Shown: positions 16,323-23,149 of the stretch, one piece after another
Numbering within the stretch: position 1 is the stretch's first letter
How the letters are laid out: each line of letters starts with the position of its first letter
Source of the DNA: CAZUMJ01 sp964621605
Lineage (GTDB): Bacteria; Actinomycetota; Acidimicrobiia; Acidimicrobiales; Iamiaceae
Direction: 5' to 3'
NCBI GenBank assembly: GCA_964621605.1
Contig: CAZUMJ010000022.1
Location: 1-49,935 of the forward strand
Length of the DNA stretch: 49,935 bases
The notes under the pieces: model-generated
Told to the model about the DNA's origin: nothing
Databases searched by the model: none
What the model saw: only the letters and a program-made list of their open reading frames with translations
Made by a program: the position numbers and the translations under genes

Positions 16323-16994
16323 ATGCCGACCAGCACCGAATCCATCATGGCCGCGCCGGCCGAACCGGTCGCGCGGCAGGCGGTCAGCTCGCTCGAGGGC
16401 GAGGCAGGCGCGCTCGTACGCGGGTCGAAGGGCGAGCGGACACGCCAGGCGATCCTCCACGCAGCCGTCGAGCAGTTCGCGCACCTCGGGCTGCGTGGTG
16501 TGTCGGTGCCCGCGCTCGCCCGGTCGGTCGACCTCTCGCCGAGTGCGGTCTACGCCTACTTCCCGACCAAGGCCGACCTCTATGCCGCGGCGGTTGATGC
16601 TGACGTCGCAGGGCTCTTGCAAGATGCGCTGCCCGAGGTGTTGGCAGGGCGTTTCGATGGCGACTTCGCTGCGGTGTTCCGCCGTTTGGTGCGCTACCTG
16701 CGTCGCCATCCGCTTGCGCGGCGCATCCTCGGTGGTGACGACGAGGGTGCCGAACGGCTCGCCATCCTTCCCATCGAGGTCCAACTGCGGCGCGGCATCG
16801 CCACGGCGATCGCGGCCGGCCAGGTCGATGGCAGCATGCGGCGCGACATCGATCCCGAGATCATGGCGGCCGGGCTCGAAGCGGTCGTGATCGCCCTGTT
16901 GATGGCCTCTCTTCAGATCGGCACGCAGGTCGACGCCGATCAGTTGCGAGGGGTCATGGCAGTCCTCGACGCAGCGCTCCGTCCGTCGACCTGA
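16323..16994 (+). CDS. TetR-family regulator of the AurF-like gene
   Basis: TetR repressor of 223 residues. After a 35-residue Ala-rich lead, the HTH domain reads GERTRQAILHAAVEQFAHLG, then VPALARSVDLSPSAVYAYFPTKADLYAAAV (about residues 38-90). The C-terminal ligand domain is not assignable. The divergent AurF-like gene and the perfect inverted repeat at 16280-16304 mark the probable target. The ATG is fixed by the leaderless -10 box; an internal ATG at 16347 is possible. A weak GGAGCC/GGCTCC hairpin at 16996-17015 follows the stop. Confidence 0.9.
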   Translation: MPTSTESIMAAPAEPVARQAVSSLEGEAGALVRGSKGERTRQAILHAAVEQFAHLGLRGVSVPALARSVDLSPSAVYAYFPTKADLYAAAVDADVAGLLQDALPEVLAGRFDGDFAAVFRRLVRYLRRHPLARRILGGDDEGAERLAILPIEVQLRRGIATAIAAGQVDGSMRRDIDPEIMAAGLEAVVIALLMASLQIGTQVDADQLRGVMAVLDAALRPST

Positions 16995-17065
16995 GGAGCC
17001 TGTGCCACGGCTCCGCAGCGGGGTGCGTCGCAGTGGTTGCTTGTGGTGCGACTGATCCATAGCGT

Positions 17066-17071
17066 ACGATG
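17066..17071 (+). promoter_or_regulatory. Possible -10 box for the coiled-coil gene
   Basis: TACGAT with TTGTGG 18 nt upstream (17042-17047). It would give a leader of about 80 nt to the gene that starts near 17156. Confidence 0.3.
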
Positions 17072-17155
17072 GCTGTCGTAGGGCCTGAGTAGGTTGGGTT
17101 CTACGAGTTCTCGGAGTCCCCGCTCCCGGTGTTGCGTCGATTTCGAGGAGTGGTG

Positions 17156-17545
17156 GTGGCGGTTACCGAAGAGTCCCGGCATCTGATGCATGTGAGGTTC
17201 GCGGAGGTGGTCGGGCCCGATGTTGCGCTCACGCTGATGGAGCACCTGCCTCCGGTCGGGTGGGCCGACGTCGCGACGAAGGCCGACCTCGCCCACCAGA
17301 CCGCGCTCCAGCGCGAAGAACGGCGCGCTGAGATGGCCGACCTGCGGGGCGAGCTGAAGGCCGAGATGGCCGATCGGCGGGGCGAGCTGAAGGCCGAGAT
17401 GGCCGATCTACGGGCCGAGATGGCCGACCTCCGCGCCGAGATCGATCGTCGATTTCAACGGCTGCTGTTGCAGCTCATCGGAGCGATGGCGGGCTTCATC
17501 ACGATCGTGTTCACGGTGGCCTTCACGCTCGCGAAGCAGCTCTGA
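17156..17545 (+). CDS. Coiled-coil protein with C-terminal membrane anchor
   Basis: Small protein of about 129 residues with no recognised enzyme domain. Residues about 55-100 form a charged coiled coil with internal repeats AEMADLRGELK (11 residues, twice) and AEMADLR (7 residues, twice), then a C-terminal hydrophobic helix (LIGAMAGFITIVFTVAFTLA) that should sit in the membrane. The layout resembles bacterial coiled-coil/TM proteins of the DUF1640 (CCDC90) type. GTG codons occur at 17150, 17153 and 17156; the last has the best spacing from the GAGGAG Shine-Dalgarno at 17142-17147. Confidence 0.7.
   Translation: MAVTEESRHLMHVRFAEVVGPDVALTLMEHLPPVGWADVATKADLAHQTALQREERRAEMADLRGELKAEMADRRGELKAEMADLRAEMADLRAEIDRRFQRLLLQLIGAMAGFITIVFTVAFTLAKQL
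17327..17434 (+). repeat. Internal coiled-coil repeats (33-bp and 21-bp units)
   Basis: Two 33-bp units then two 21-bp units, each starting with GCC/GCT GAG ATG GCC GA, encode the heptad-like repeats of the coiled-coil protein. The core is almost identical at DNA level, so copy number may vary between strains. Confidence 0.75.
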
Positions 17546-17620
17546 CACCCGCCGTCGCCGTGCGGCCCAGCGTGCGTGGGTGCGACGCGGCCGTTCCTGC
17601 GTGGAAGTGCCGAAGCGCGC

Positions 17621-17700
17621 CGGTGGAGTGTCGCGTCGGTGGAGTGTCGCGTCTGTGGAGTGTCGCGTCTGTGGTGTGTCGCGTCGGTGGTGTGTCGTTA
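17621..17700. repeat. Five tandem 16-bp repeats downstream of kshA
   Basis: Five units close to cggtggagtgtcgcgt at 17621, 17637, 17653, 17669 and 17685; the last ends at the kshA stop codon (17698-17700). They fill half of the convergent gap between the coiled-coil gene and kshA. They are not coding and have no internal dyad strong enough for a classic terminator. Confidence 0.85.
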
Positions 17701-18771
17701 CGGGGCGGGTGTCCCCAAGCGGGCCGAGGCGGTGTTGCGGCCGGGTGTCTCGTCCATCCGGTCGAACCAGACCGGTGGCGGGTAGACGCCGGTCTGGGCC
17801 GGGTCGTTCACGGCCGGGTCGCTCTCCACGTAGAACTGCGACGCCCACTTGCGGAACTTGATGAACGGACCGTCGGTGGTCGCAAGCGCCGGGCGCACGA
17901 TGTGGGCCTTGTGCTCCCAGATCGTCTTGTCCTCGTAGACCTGCTGCGCCACCTCGTTCGCGAAGGCCTTGCCGACGCTCGACGTGGTCGCCTCGTCGCC
18001 CATCTTGGCGAGGGCGAAGGTGAACTGCAGCTTCATGTGGTCGGCATCGATCGGCGTGTTGCAGCCGAGCAGGTACAGGTCCACGAAGCCGCTGAAGTGG
18101 GTCATCGTGAAGCCGGGGCCGAAGGTGTCCACGTCGATGCGCCCGTTCACCACGCCCTGGGGTGTGACGAACTTCTGCGATGAGCGCATCTTGGCGAGTG
18201 GGCCGTCGGTCTCGTACTTGTCGAGCTCGGGAACCTCCGCGGTGTTGTGCACGTAGCGGAAGTGGGCGGAGTCGACGCCGTTCTCCGCGATCTCCTGCCA
18301 GCACGCGGCGACCTCGAACACCCGGTGGATCGAGGAGCTGTAGGTCTCGGTGTCGGTGAACGGTGCCAACTCGGGGATGTCCCACATCGGCGGTTCGCCG
18401 TTCGGGTGGTACCAGACGAGGATCATGCCGTTGCGTTCGAGGACGGGGTAGCTCTTGAGGCGGCCCTTGCGGTTCACTCGGTCCGCGTAGGGGATGTCGG
18501 TGCACTCGCCGTCGCCGTTGAATCGCCAACCGTGGAACGGGCAACGGATCTCGCACCCGTGCACGGTGCCGCCATGGCCCATGTGGGCGCCGAGGTGCGG
18601 GCAGAAGGCGTCCTGCACGTGCACGGTGCCTTCTTCGTCACGCCAGCCGACGAGGTGGCGGCCGAAGTAGTACAGGGCCTTGGCCTCGCCGAGCGGGAGG
18701 TCCTCGGGCCAGCCGATCTGGAACCAGCCGTAGGGGATCGGGTACGGGTAGCGGTCTGATTGCTCCACCAC
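17698..18771 (-). CDS. kshA: KshA-like 3-ketosteroid 9-alpha-hydroxylase oxygenase
   Basis: Rieske non-haem iron oxygenase, about 357 residues, which with reductase KshB hydroxylates C9 of 3-ketosteroids and so leads to opening of ring B. The Rieske cluster ligands are in FCPHLGAHMGHGG (Cys57, His59) and CPFHGWRF (Cys77, His80). The mononuclear iron site ENGVDSAHFRYVH gives His170 and His175, with the KshA spacing of five. Start: a GTG at 18771 with AGGAG at 18778-18782 and a 6-nt spacer; a longer TTG-started frame would run through the KstR-type operator and is rejected. No kshB is in the window. The neighbouring sites imply control by KstR. Other Rieske steroid oxygenases are possible, but the context fits KshA. 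Confidence 0.87.
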   Translation of the reverse strand: MVEQSDRYPYPIPYGWFQIGWPEDLPLGEAKALYYFGRHLVGWRDEEGTVHVQDAFCPHLGAHMGHGGTVHGCEIRCPFHGWRFNGDGECTDIPYADRVNRKGRLKSYPVLERNGMILVWYHPNGEPPMWDIPELAPFTDTETYSSSIHRVFEVAACWQEIAENGVDSAHFRYVHNTAEVPELDKYETDGPLAKMRSSQKFVTPQGVVNGRIDVDTFGPGFTMTHFSGFVDLYLLGCNTPIDADHMKLQFTFALAKMGDEATTSSVGKAFANEVAQQVYEDKTIWEHKAHIVRPALATTDGPFIKFRKWASQFYVESDPAVNDPAQTGVYPPPVWFDRMDETPGRNTASARLGTPAP

Positions 18772-18795
18772 TGGGGTCTCCTGTCCGTGCAGAAC

Positions 18796-18809
18796 GAGAA
18801 CGCGTTTCA
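18796..18809. promoter_or_regulatory. KstR-type operator, one mismatch
   Basis: GAGAACGCGTTTCA matches TnnAACnnGTTnnA except for the first base; it lies 24 nt upstream of the kshA start. Confidence 0.7.
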
Positions 18810-18823
18810 CTCTAGACAAAAAC

Positions 18824-18837
18824 TAGAACGCGTTTCA
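18824..18837. promoter_or_regulatory. KstR-type operator, full match
   Basis: TAGAACGCGTTTCA matches TnnAACnnGTTnnA fully. Its centre is 28 bp from that of the first site, and it lies just upstream of the -10 box of the luciferase-like gene. Confidence 0.78.
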
Positions 18838-18853
18838 ATAACTGGTTCGTGCC

Positions 18854-18859
18854 TAGCAT
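18854..18859 (+). promoter_or_regulatory. -10 box of the luciferase-like gene (leaderless)
   Basis: TAGCAT, 6 nt before the ATG at 18866. Confidence 0.55.
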
Positions 18860-18865
18860 CGGACC

Positions 18866-19900
18866 ATGAAGCTCGGACTCCAGCTCGGGTACTGGTTCGC
18901 CGGCCCGCCACCGAACCCCGCCGAACAGGTCGCTGCGGCGGAAGACCTCGGCTTCGACTCGATCTGGACGGCGGAGGCGTACGGGTCTGACTGCTTCACG
19001 CCGCTGGCGTGGCTCGGTGCCCGCACCGTGCGAGTACGGCTCGGCACTGCCGTCTGCCAGCTCTCAGCCAGGACGCCGACCGCGACCGCGATGACGGCCC
19101 TCACGCTCGACCATCTCAGCGGTGGGCGCATGATGCTCGGCCTGGGTGCCTCCGGCCCGCAGGTCGTCGAAGGCTGGTACGGCCAGCCCTACCCTCGCCC
19201 CCTTGCCCGTACGCGCGAGTACGTCGAGGTGATCCGCAAGGTGCTCGCACGTGACGAGCCGCTCACCCATGACGGCGCGCACTATCGCATCCCGCTGATC
19301 GGTGACGGCACCACCGGCTTCGGCAAGCCCCTCAAGTCGATCACGCATCCGCTGCGGGCTGACATCCCCATCCTTCTCGGCGCCGAAGGTCCGAAGAACG
19401 TGGCGCAGACCGCCGAGATAGCGGACGGCTGGCTGCCGATCTTCTTGAGCCCGTCGACCGACGCGATGTACCGCGCCAACCTGCAGGAGGGCTTTGACCG
19501 CCCCGGCGCGCGTCGCGGTTGGGACGACTTCGAGATTCCGAACCTGGTGACCATCGTGGTCGACGATGACGTCGAAGCGGCCGCCGACGTCGTGCGCATG
19601 AGCCTCGGCTTCTACATCGGTGGCATGGGCGCGAAGGAGGCCAACTTCCACGCCGAGCTCTTCAGCCGCATGGGCTACGAGGCCGAGGTCGCCAAGATCC
19701 AAGACCTCTTCCTCGCCGGGCAGCAGGCCGACGCGATCGCAGCAGTGCCGTTGGCTCTGGTCGAAGACGTCGCGCTCGTCGGCCCGCGCGACAAGGTCAT
19801 CGGCGAGCTCGAGGCATGGAAGGAGACCTGCGTGACAACCCTTCTGGTCAACGGCCCCCCGGCATTCCTCGAGGACGTCGCCACCATGGTTGGGAGCTGA
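18866..19900 (+). CDS. LLM-class F420-dependent oxidoreductase (Rv3520c-like)
   Basis: Bacterial luciferase-like TIM-barrel oxidoreductase of 344 residues that probably uses F420. Landmarks are MKLGLQLGYW, the FDSIWTAEAYGSD strand, LSGGRMMLGLGASGPQVVEGWYG and DIPILLGAEGPKNVAQTAEIADGW. The size and the operon context resemble Rv3520c, which sits beside ltp4, ltp3 and kshA in the M. tuberculosis sterol region. Here it is divergent from kshA, with two KstR-type operators between, so it is very likely part of sterol catabolism. Its precise reaction is not established. Confidence 0.85.
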   Translation: MKLGLQLGYWFAGPPPNPAEQVAAAEDLGFDSIWTAEAYGSDCFTPLAWLGARTVRVRLGTAVCQLSARTPTATAMTALTLDHLSGGRMMLGLGASGPQVVEGWYGQPYPRPLARTREYVEVIRKVLARDEPLTHDGAHYRIPLIGDGTTGFGKPLKSITHPLRADIPILLGAEGPKNVAQTAEIADGWLPIFLSPSTDAMYRANLQEGFDRPGARRGWDDFEIPNLVTIVVDDDVEAAADVVRMSLGFYIGGMGAKEANFHAELFSRMGYEAEVAKIQDLFLAGQQADAIAAVPLALVEDVALVGPRDKVIGELEAWKETCVTTLLVNGPPAFLEDVATMVGS

Positions 19901-19951
19901 CCGCTCCCACGTTCGGGTGGCTGGTTGAGCCCGCTGATCCCCGCCCTTCGA

Positions 19952-19977
19952 GTCACGTGACCTAGAACGGTGGTCAC
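19952..19977. promoter_or_regulatory. Inverted repeats upstream of a small membrane peptide gene
   Basis: A 10-bp palindrome GTCACGTGAC (19952-19961) overlaps a wider repeat with arms GTGACC and GGTCAC (19957-19962 and 19972-19977). It may be an operator or a weak terminator of the preceding gene. Confidence 0.35.
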
Positions 19978-20010
19978 GCGTGGCGCCTGGCCACCGGCAA
20001 AGGGAGCATC

Positions 20011-20133
20011 GTGGACGACGACCCAACCCAGAGGAGCGAGAGGCCCGGCTTGGCGCGCCGCATCCAGCGCTGGGAGGTCATCGCGCTCGTACTGCTTGCG
20101 GTCATCGTGGCAGTCGCGCTCGTCGGGCGCTGA
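20011..20133 (+). CDS. Small single-pass membrane peptide, 40 aa
   Basis: GTG start with AGGGAG at 20001-20006 and a 4-nt spacer. The 40-residue product has a charged N-terminus (VDDDPTQRSERPGLARRIQRW) and one hydrophobic helix (EVIALVLLAVIVAVALVG), ending Arg-stop; N-in topology is expected from the Arg-rich segment before the helix. No family is recognised. It lies between the F420-type oxidoreductase and bioB on the same strand. Support comes from the Shine-Dalgarno, the clean membrane helix and high-GC third positions. Confidence 0.55.
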   Translation: MDDDPTQRSERPGLARRIQRWEVIALVLLAVIVAVALVGR

Positions 20134-20166
20134 GCCCCCGGTTTCGGGTGCCTCCGAGCCCCTCGG

Positions 20167-20172
20167 TACGCT
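20167..20172 (+). promoter_or_regulatory. -10 box of bioB (leaderless)
   Basis: TACGCT, 6 nt before the ATG at 20179; no Shine-Dalgarno. Confidence 0.45.
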
Positions 20173-20178
20173 CGCCGC

Positions 20179-21267
20179 ATGTCTGCAACCACGTCCGATC
20201 CGCAGCCGGTGGCCCTCACGGTCCGGCCCGCCCCGGCGACGGACAGCCGCCCGACGCTCTCGCATGACGAGGCTCGCGTCGCGATCCGTGCTGCTGAGGT
20301 CGCGCTGCTGGAGGAGCGTCGGATGCTGACCGGTGAGGAGCTGGCCACGCTGGCTCGTGTCCCCGACCAGTCGGTGCCGTCACTCGCGGCCCTCGCACAC
20401 GAAGTGCGCATCTCGTACTGCGGCCCCGAGGTCGAGGTCGAAGGCATCCTGTCTGTCAAGACCGGCGCATGTCCTGAGGACTGCAACTTCTGCAGCCAGT
20501 CGTCCGCGTTCGACACGCCCGTGAAGGCGACGCCGTTCCTCGACACGGCGGAAGTGCTGGAAGCGGCACGCGAGACCGCAAAGCTCGGAGCGACCGAGTT
20601 CTGCATCGTGCTCGCGGTGCGCGGCCCCGACGAGCGCACCATGCAACGCATCCTCGACCTGGTGCCGATCGTGCGCGAAGACACCGGCCTCAACCTGGCT
20701 GTCAGCGCCGGCATCCTCACCGACGAGCAGGCGCGTCGCCTCGCCGAGGGCGGGGTGCACCGCTACAACCACAACCTCGAGACCGCCCGCTCGTACTTCT
20801 CGAAGGTCGTGACCAGCCACTCCTGGGAAGAGCGCCTCGAGACCTGTGAGCGGGTGCGTGAGCACGGCATGGAGCTGTGCTGCGGTGCGCTGCTCGGAAT
20901 GGGCGAGTCGGTGGACCAGCGCATCGAGCTCCTCGAACAACTCCAAGGCCTCGACCCCACCGAGGTGCCCGTCAACTTCTTGAACCCTCGCCCAGGCACG
21001 CCCCTTGGCCACATGCCCGTGACCGAAGCGCTCGAGGCGATCCGCTGGATCGCGCTGTTCCGCCTCGGCCTTCCGGCGGTCACGCTGCGCTACGCCGGTG
21101 GCCGCGAGGTGACCTTGCGGGAGCTGCAGGCCATGGGAATGACGAGCGGCATCAACGCCCTGATCGTCGGGAACTACCTCACGACCCTCGGCCGCTCACC
21201 CGAGGAAGACCTCCAGATGTTGCAGGACCTCAAGATGCCCATCCAGGCGCTCAGCAAGGTCCTCTGA
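20179..21267 (+). CDS. bioB: Biotin synthase
   Basis: Radical SAM enzyme, 362 residues, that inserts sulfur into dethiobiotin to make biotin. The SAM-binding 4Fe-4S motif is ACPEDCNFCSQ (Cys98, Cys102, Cys105). Further landmarks are RYNHNLETARSYF, CCGALLGMGES, VNFLNPRPGTPL and GGREV with the conserved Arg near residue 310. The first 30 residues are an actinobacterial-type extension. The other biotin genes (bioA, bioF, bioD) are not in the window. It is followed two bases later by a Cys-rich BsaP-like protein, as in mycobacteria. Confidence 0.95.
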   Translation: MSATTSDPQPVALTVRPAPATDSRPTLSHDEARVAIRAAEVALLEERRMLTGEELATLARVPDQSVPSLAALAHEVRISYCGPEVEVEGILSVKTGACPEDCNFCSQSSAFDTPVKATPFLDTAEVLEAARETAKLGATEFCIVLAVRGPDERTMQRILDLVPIVREDTGLNLAVSAGILTDEQARRLAEGGVHRYNHNLETARSYFSKVVTSHSWEERLETCERVREHGMELCCGALLGMGESVDQRIELLEQLQGLDPTEVPVNFLNPRPGTPLGHMPVTEALEAIRWIALFRLGLPAVTLRYAGGREVTLRELQAMGMTSGINALIVGNYLTTLGRSPEEDLQMLQDLKMPIQALSKVL

Positions 21268-21269
21268 GC

Positions 21270-21497
21270 GTGAACAGAGCGGCGTTCGGTGCGGCCGGTG
21301 ACGGCGGACCTGCCGCGTCCGGTGCCCCGGCGTCATGCGCACATTGCACGGGCTGCGGGCGGGACACGTCCGTGTGCTCGGGGTGCGCCCGGCCTCTCGA
21401 CCCGCCTCGCTACTGCCACGAGTGCGGCACGCGCCTGGCGGTGCTGGTGACCCCGACCGGGTGGCGCGCTCGCTGCAAGGTGCACGGCGACCGCTGA
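21270..21497 (+). CDS. bsaP: Biotin synthase auxiliary protein, Cys-rich
   Basis: Protein of 75 residues with eight cysteines: Cys23, 26, 29, 36, 39, 49, 52 and 69, in CAHCTGCG, CSGCARPL, YCHECGTRL and RCKVHGDR. It starts at a GTG two bases after the bioB stop. In mycobacteria the small protein downstream of bioB (Rv1590, BsaP) carries an iron-sulfur cluster and is needed for BioB function. Position, size and the Cys pattern fit this. A generic zinc-ribbon protein is the alternative. The direct repeat GCACGGCGACC recurs just after the stop. Confidence 0.8.
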   Translation: MNRAAFGAAGDGGPAASGAPASCAHCTGCGRDTSVCSGCARPLDPPRYCHECGTRLAVLVTPTGWRARCKVHGDR

Positions 21498-21556
21498 CCC
21501 GCACGGCGACCTGTGGCCGGCTCGCACAGCGACCGCTGAGCGGTTCGCAGCCGAGG

Positions 21557-23140
21557 TCAACGCAGGACGGAGAGCACCGCTTTGCCGTTGACGCCCGCTT
21601 CTACGACCCCGGTCGGGTCTTTGGCGACGACGCCCCCCACGAAGACCCATTCGACGCCGGTTGACGCAACCATGGTGTCGGCAACGGTCGACCTGTCGAT
21701 GATGGTCGCCGGGTCGAAGATCGTGATGTCGGCGTCTGCGCCCCGTTGGAGGCGGCCCTTGCGTTGCATCGCCGGCGACTTCTTGCCGACTCGCTCGGCA
21801 GGCTGGATGGTCATCTTCGCGAGGGCGTCCATGAGCGAGATGACCTTCTCCTCGCGCACGAACTTGCCGAGCACGCGGCTGAAGCAGCCTGTCGCTCTCG
21901 GATGGTTGTTGCCGGTGTCGATGATCGCGTCGCTGCCGATCATCACGATCGGGTCTGCCATCGCGGTGCGCACGCTTCGGTCGGGGATGGCGTAGGCGAC
22001 GCTGAGCAGGTTCTGGGCGCGCCCACGAGCGAACGACGATGCATCGAGGCGATCAGGGGTGTTGGCGACCTGCAGGTCGTGGTAGCCGATCTGGAAGCGC
22101 TCCTGCCAGCCGTCGCTGAAGCGCGCGGACCCCAGATACGTAGCCCAGTAGTCGTACGGGTACATGCACGCGGTGACGTCGTAGCCCTGGTCGCGTGCGT
22201 CGTGGATCTGCTTCAGGGCGGAGTCGATGTCCCACGTGCCGCCGGTGCTCGGAAGGTGGGCGATGTGCACAGACGCGCCGGTGTCCTTCGCGATCTGGAT
22301 GATCTCGGGCACCGTCTTGGCCTCCTCGTCGTGCGAGGAGTAGCGGCCGTGGAAGTAACAGGGGACGTCGTGGCGCTTGGCGACGGCGGCGAGCGCCCGT
22401 ATCTCGGCATCGTCGACGCCAGGGGTGTACTCGGGCTCGAAGTCGACGCCGAGCCAGCCCTTGAGGAGCTCTTCCTCGCAGGTCTCGGCAAGCTGGGAGA
22501 TCTGACTGGGCGTGGCGGTGTCGCCTGTCCCCAACCCGAGCTTCTGCCAGCGGACCCAGTGGTCGCTGAACGCCCCACCGAAGTTGACCCGGCACGACCC
22601 CTGGAACGTGCGGAGGAACGTGTCGATCCACACGCCGCTGTCTTGCATGCCGTGCATGCCCAGGTTGGTCGTGACGCCGTCTTGCAACTTGTAGCGAGCC
22701 CCCTTGTCGTTCGGCTCGTAGGAGAGGCAGTCGATGAACCCGGGGGACACGACCTTGCCTGTCGCGTCGATGGTCGATCGTCCCTTGAGCGGTTCGTAGC
22801 TGATGGCCGCCACGGTGCCACCGTCGATGCCCACGTGAGCGACGGCATCGAATCCGCTCGCGGGGTCCATCACGCGGCCACCGGAGATGACGTGCTCGTA
22901 GACGTGGTCGGTGGGTGGCTGGGGTGGCGCGTCCGCCAACGCGGGAGGGGCGGGACGGCCGGGCGCGGTTGTGGTGGATGTCCGCGAGTCGGTGGTGTGC
23001 GGAAGGCTTCCGGGCTCACGCCCCGACCGATGGCGAAGCTGCGACAGCGCGACGCCACTCGCAGCGGCGTACCCGGCCGCAATCAACAGGCGGCGACGAG
23101 TGGGGGACTCGAGTTCGGAGGGCTGGTCCGCGTCGGCCAC
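21557..23140 (-). CDS. Exported amidohydrolase, D-aminoacylase-like, with altered metal motif
   Basis: Protein of 527 residues. The N-terminus SPTRRRLLIAAGYAAASGVAL (Arg15-Arg17 then a hydrophobic stretch) is a probable Tat signal, followed by a Thr/Pro-rich linker. From residue 80 it is an amidohydrolase of the D-aminoacylase/N-acyl-D-glutamate deacylase group: VISGGRVMDPASG, QDGVTTNLGMHGM, FHGRYSSHDE (His264), VHIAHL (His295), MIGSDAIIDTG (metal or catalytic Asp) and RGADADITIFDP at the end. The usual HxH after PGFID is missing; here it reads GFIDCLSYEPND, and the bridging Cys position carries MHG. Either the metal site differs or the enzyme is inactive. It is convergent with bsaP and its substrate is unknown. 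Confidence 0.8.
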   Translation of the reverse strand: MADADQPSELESPTRRRLLIAAGYAAASGVALSQLRHRSGREPGSLPHTTDSRTSTTTAPGRPAPPALADAPPQPPTDHVYEHVISGGRVMDPASGFDAVAHVGIDGGTVAAISYEPLKGRSTIDATGKVVSPGFIDCLSYEPNDKGARYKLQDGVTTNLGMHGMQDSGVWIDTFLRTFQGSCRVNFGGAFSDHWVRWQKLGLGTGDTATPSQISQLAETCEEELLKGWLGVDFEPEYTPGVDDAEIRALAAVAKRHDVPCYFHGRYSSHDEEAKTVPEIIQIAKDTGASVHIAHLPSTGGTWDIDSALKQIHDARDQGYDVTACMYPYDYWATYLGSARFSDGWQERFQIGYHDLQVANTPDRLDASSFARGRAQNLLSVAYAIPDRSVRTAMADPIVMIGSDAIIDTGNNHPRATGCFSRVLGKFVREEKVISLMDALAKMTIQPAERVGKKSPAMQRKGRLQRGADADITIFDPATIIDRSTVADTMVASTGVEWVFVGGVVAKDPTGVVEAGVNGKAVLSVLR

Positions 23141-23149
23141 CTGGTCACC

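Noticed and set aside
17621..17700. 16-bp repeats considered as plasmid iterons or an origin
   Set aside because: No replication initiator gene, AT-rich stretch or DnaA-box cluster is nearby, and the surroundings are chromosomal.
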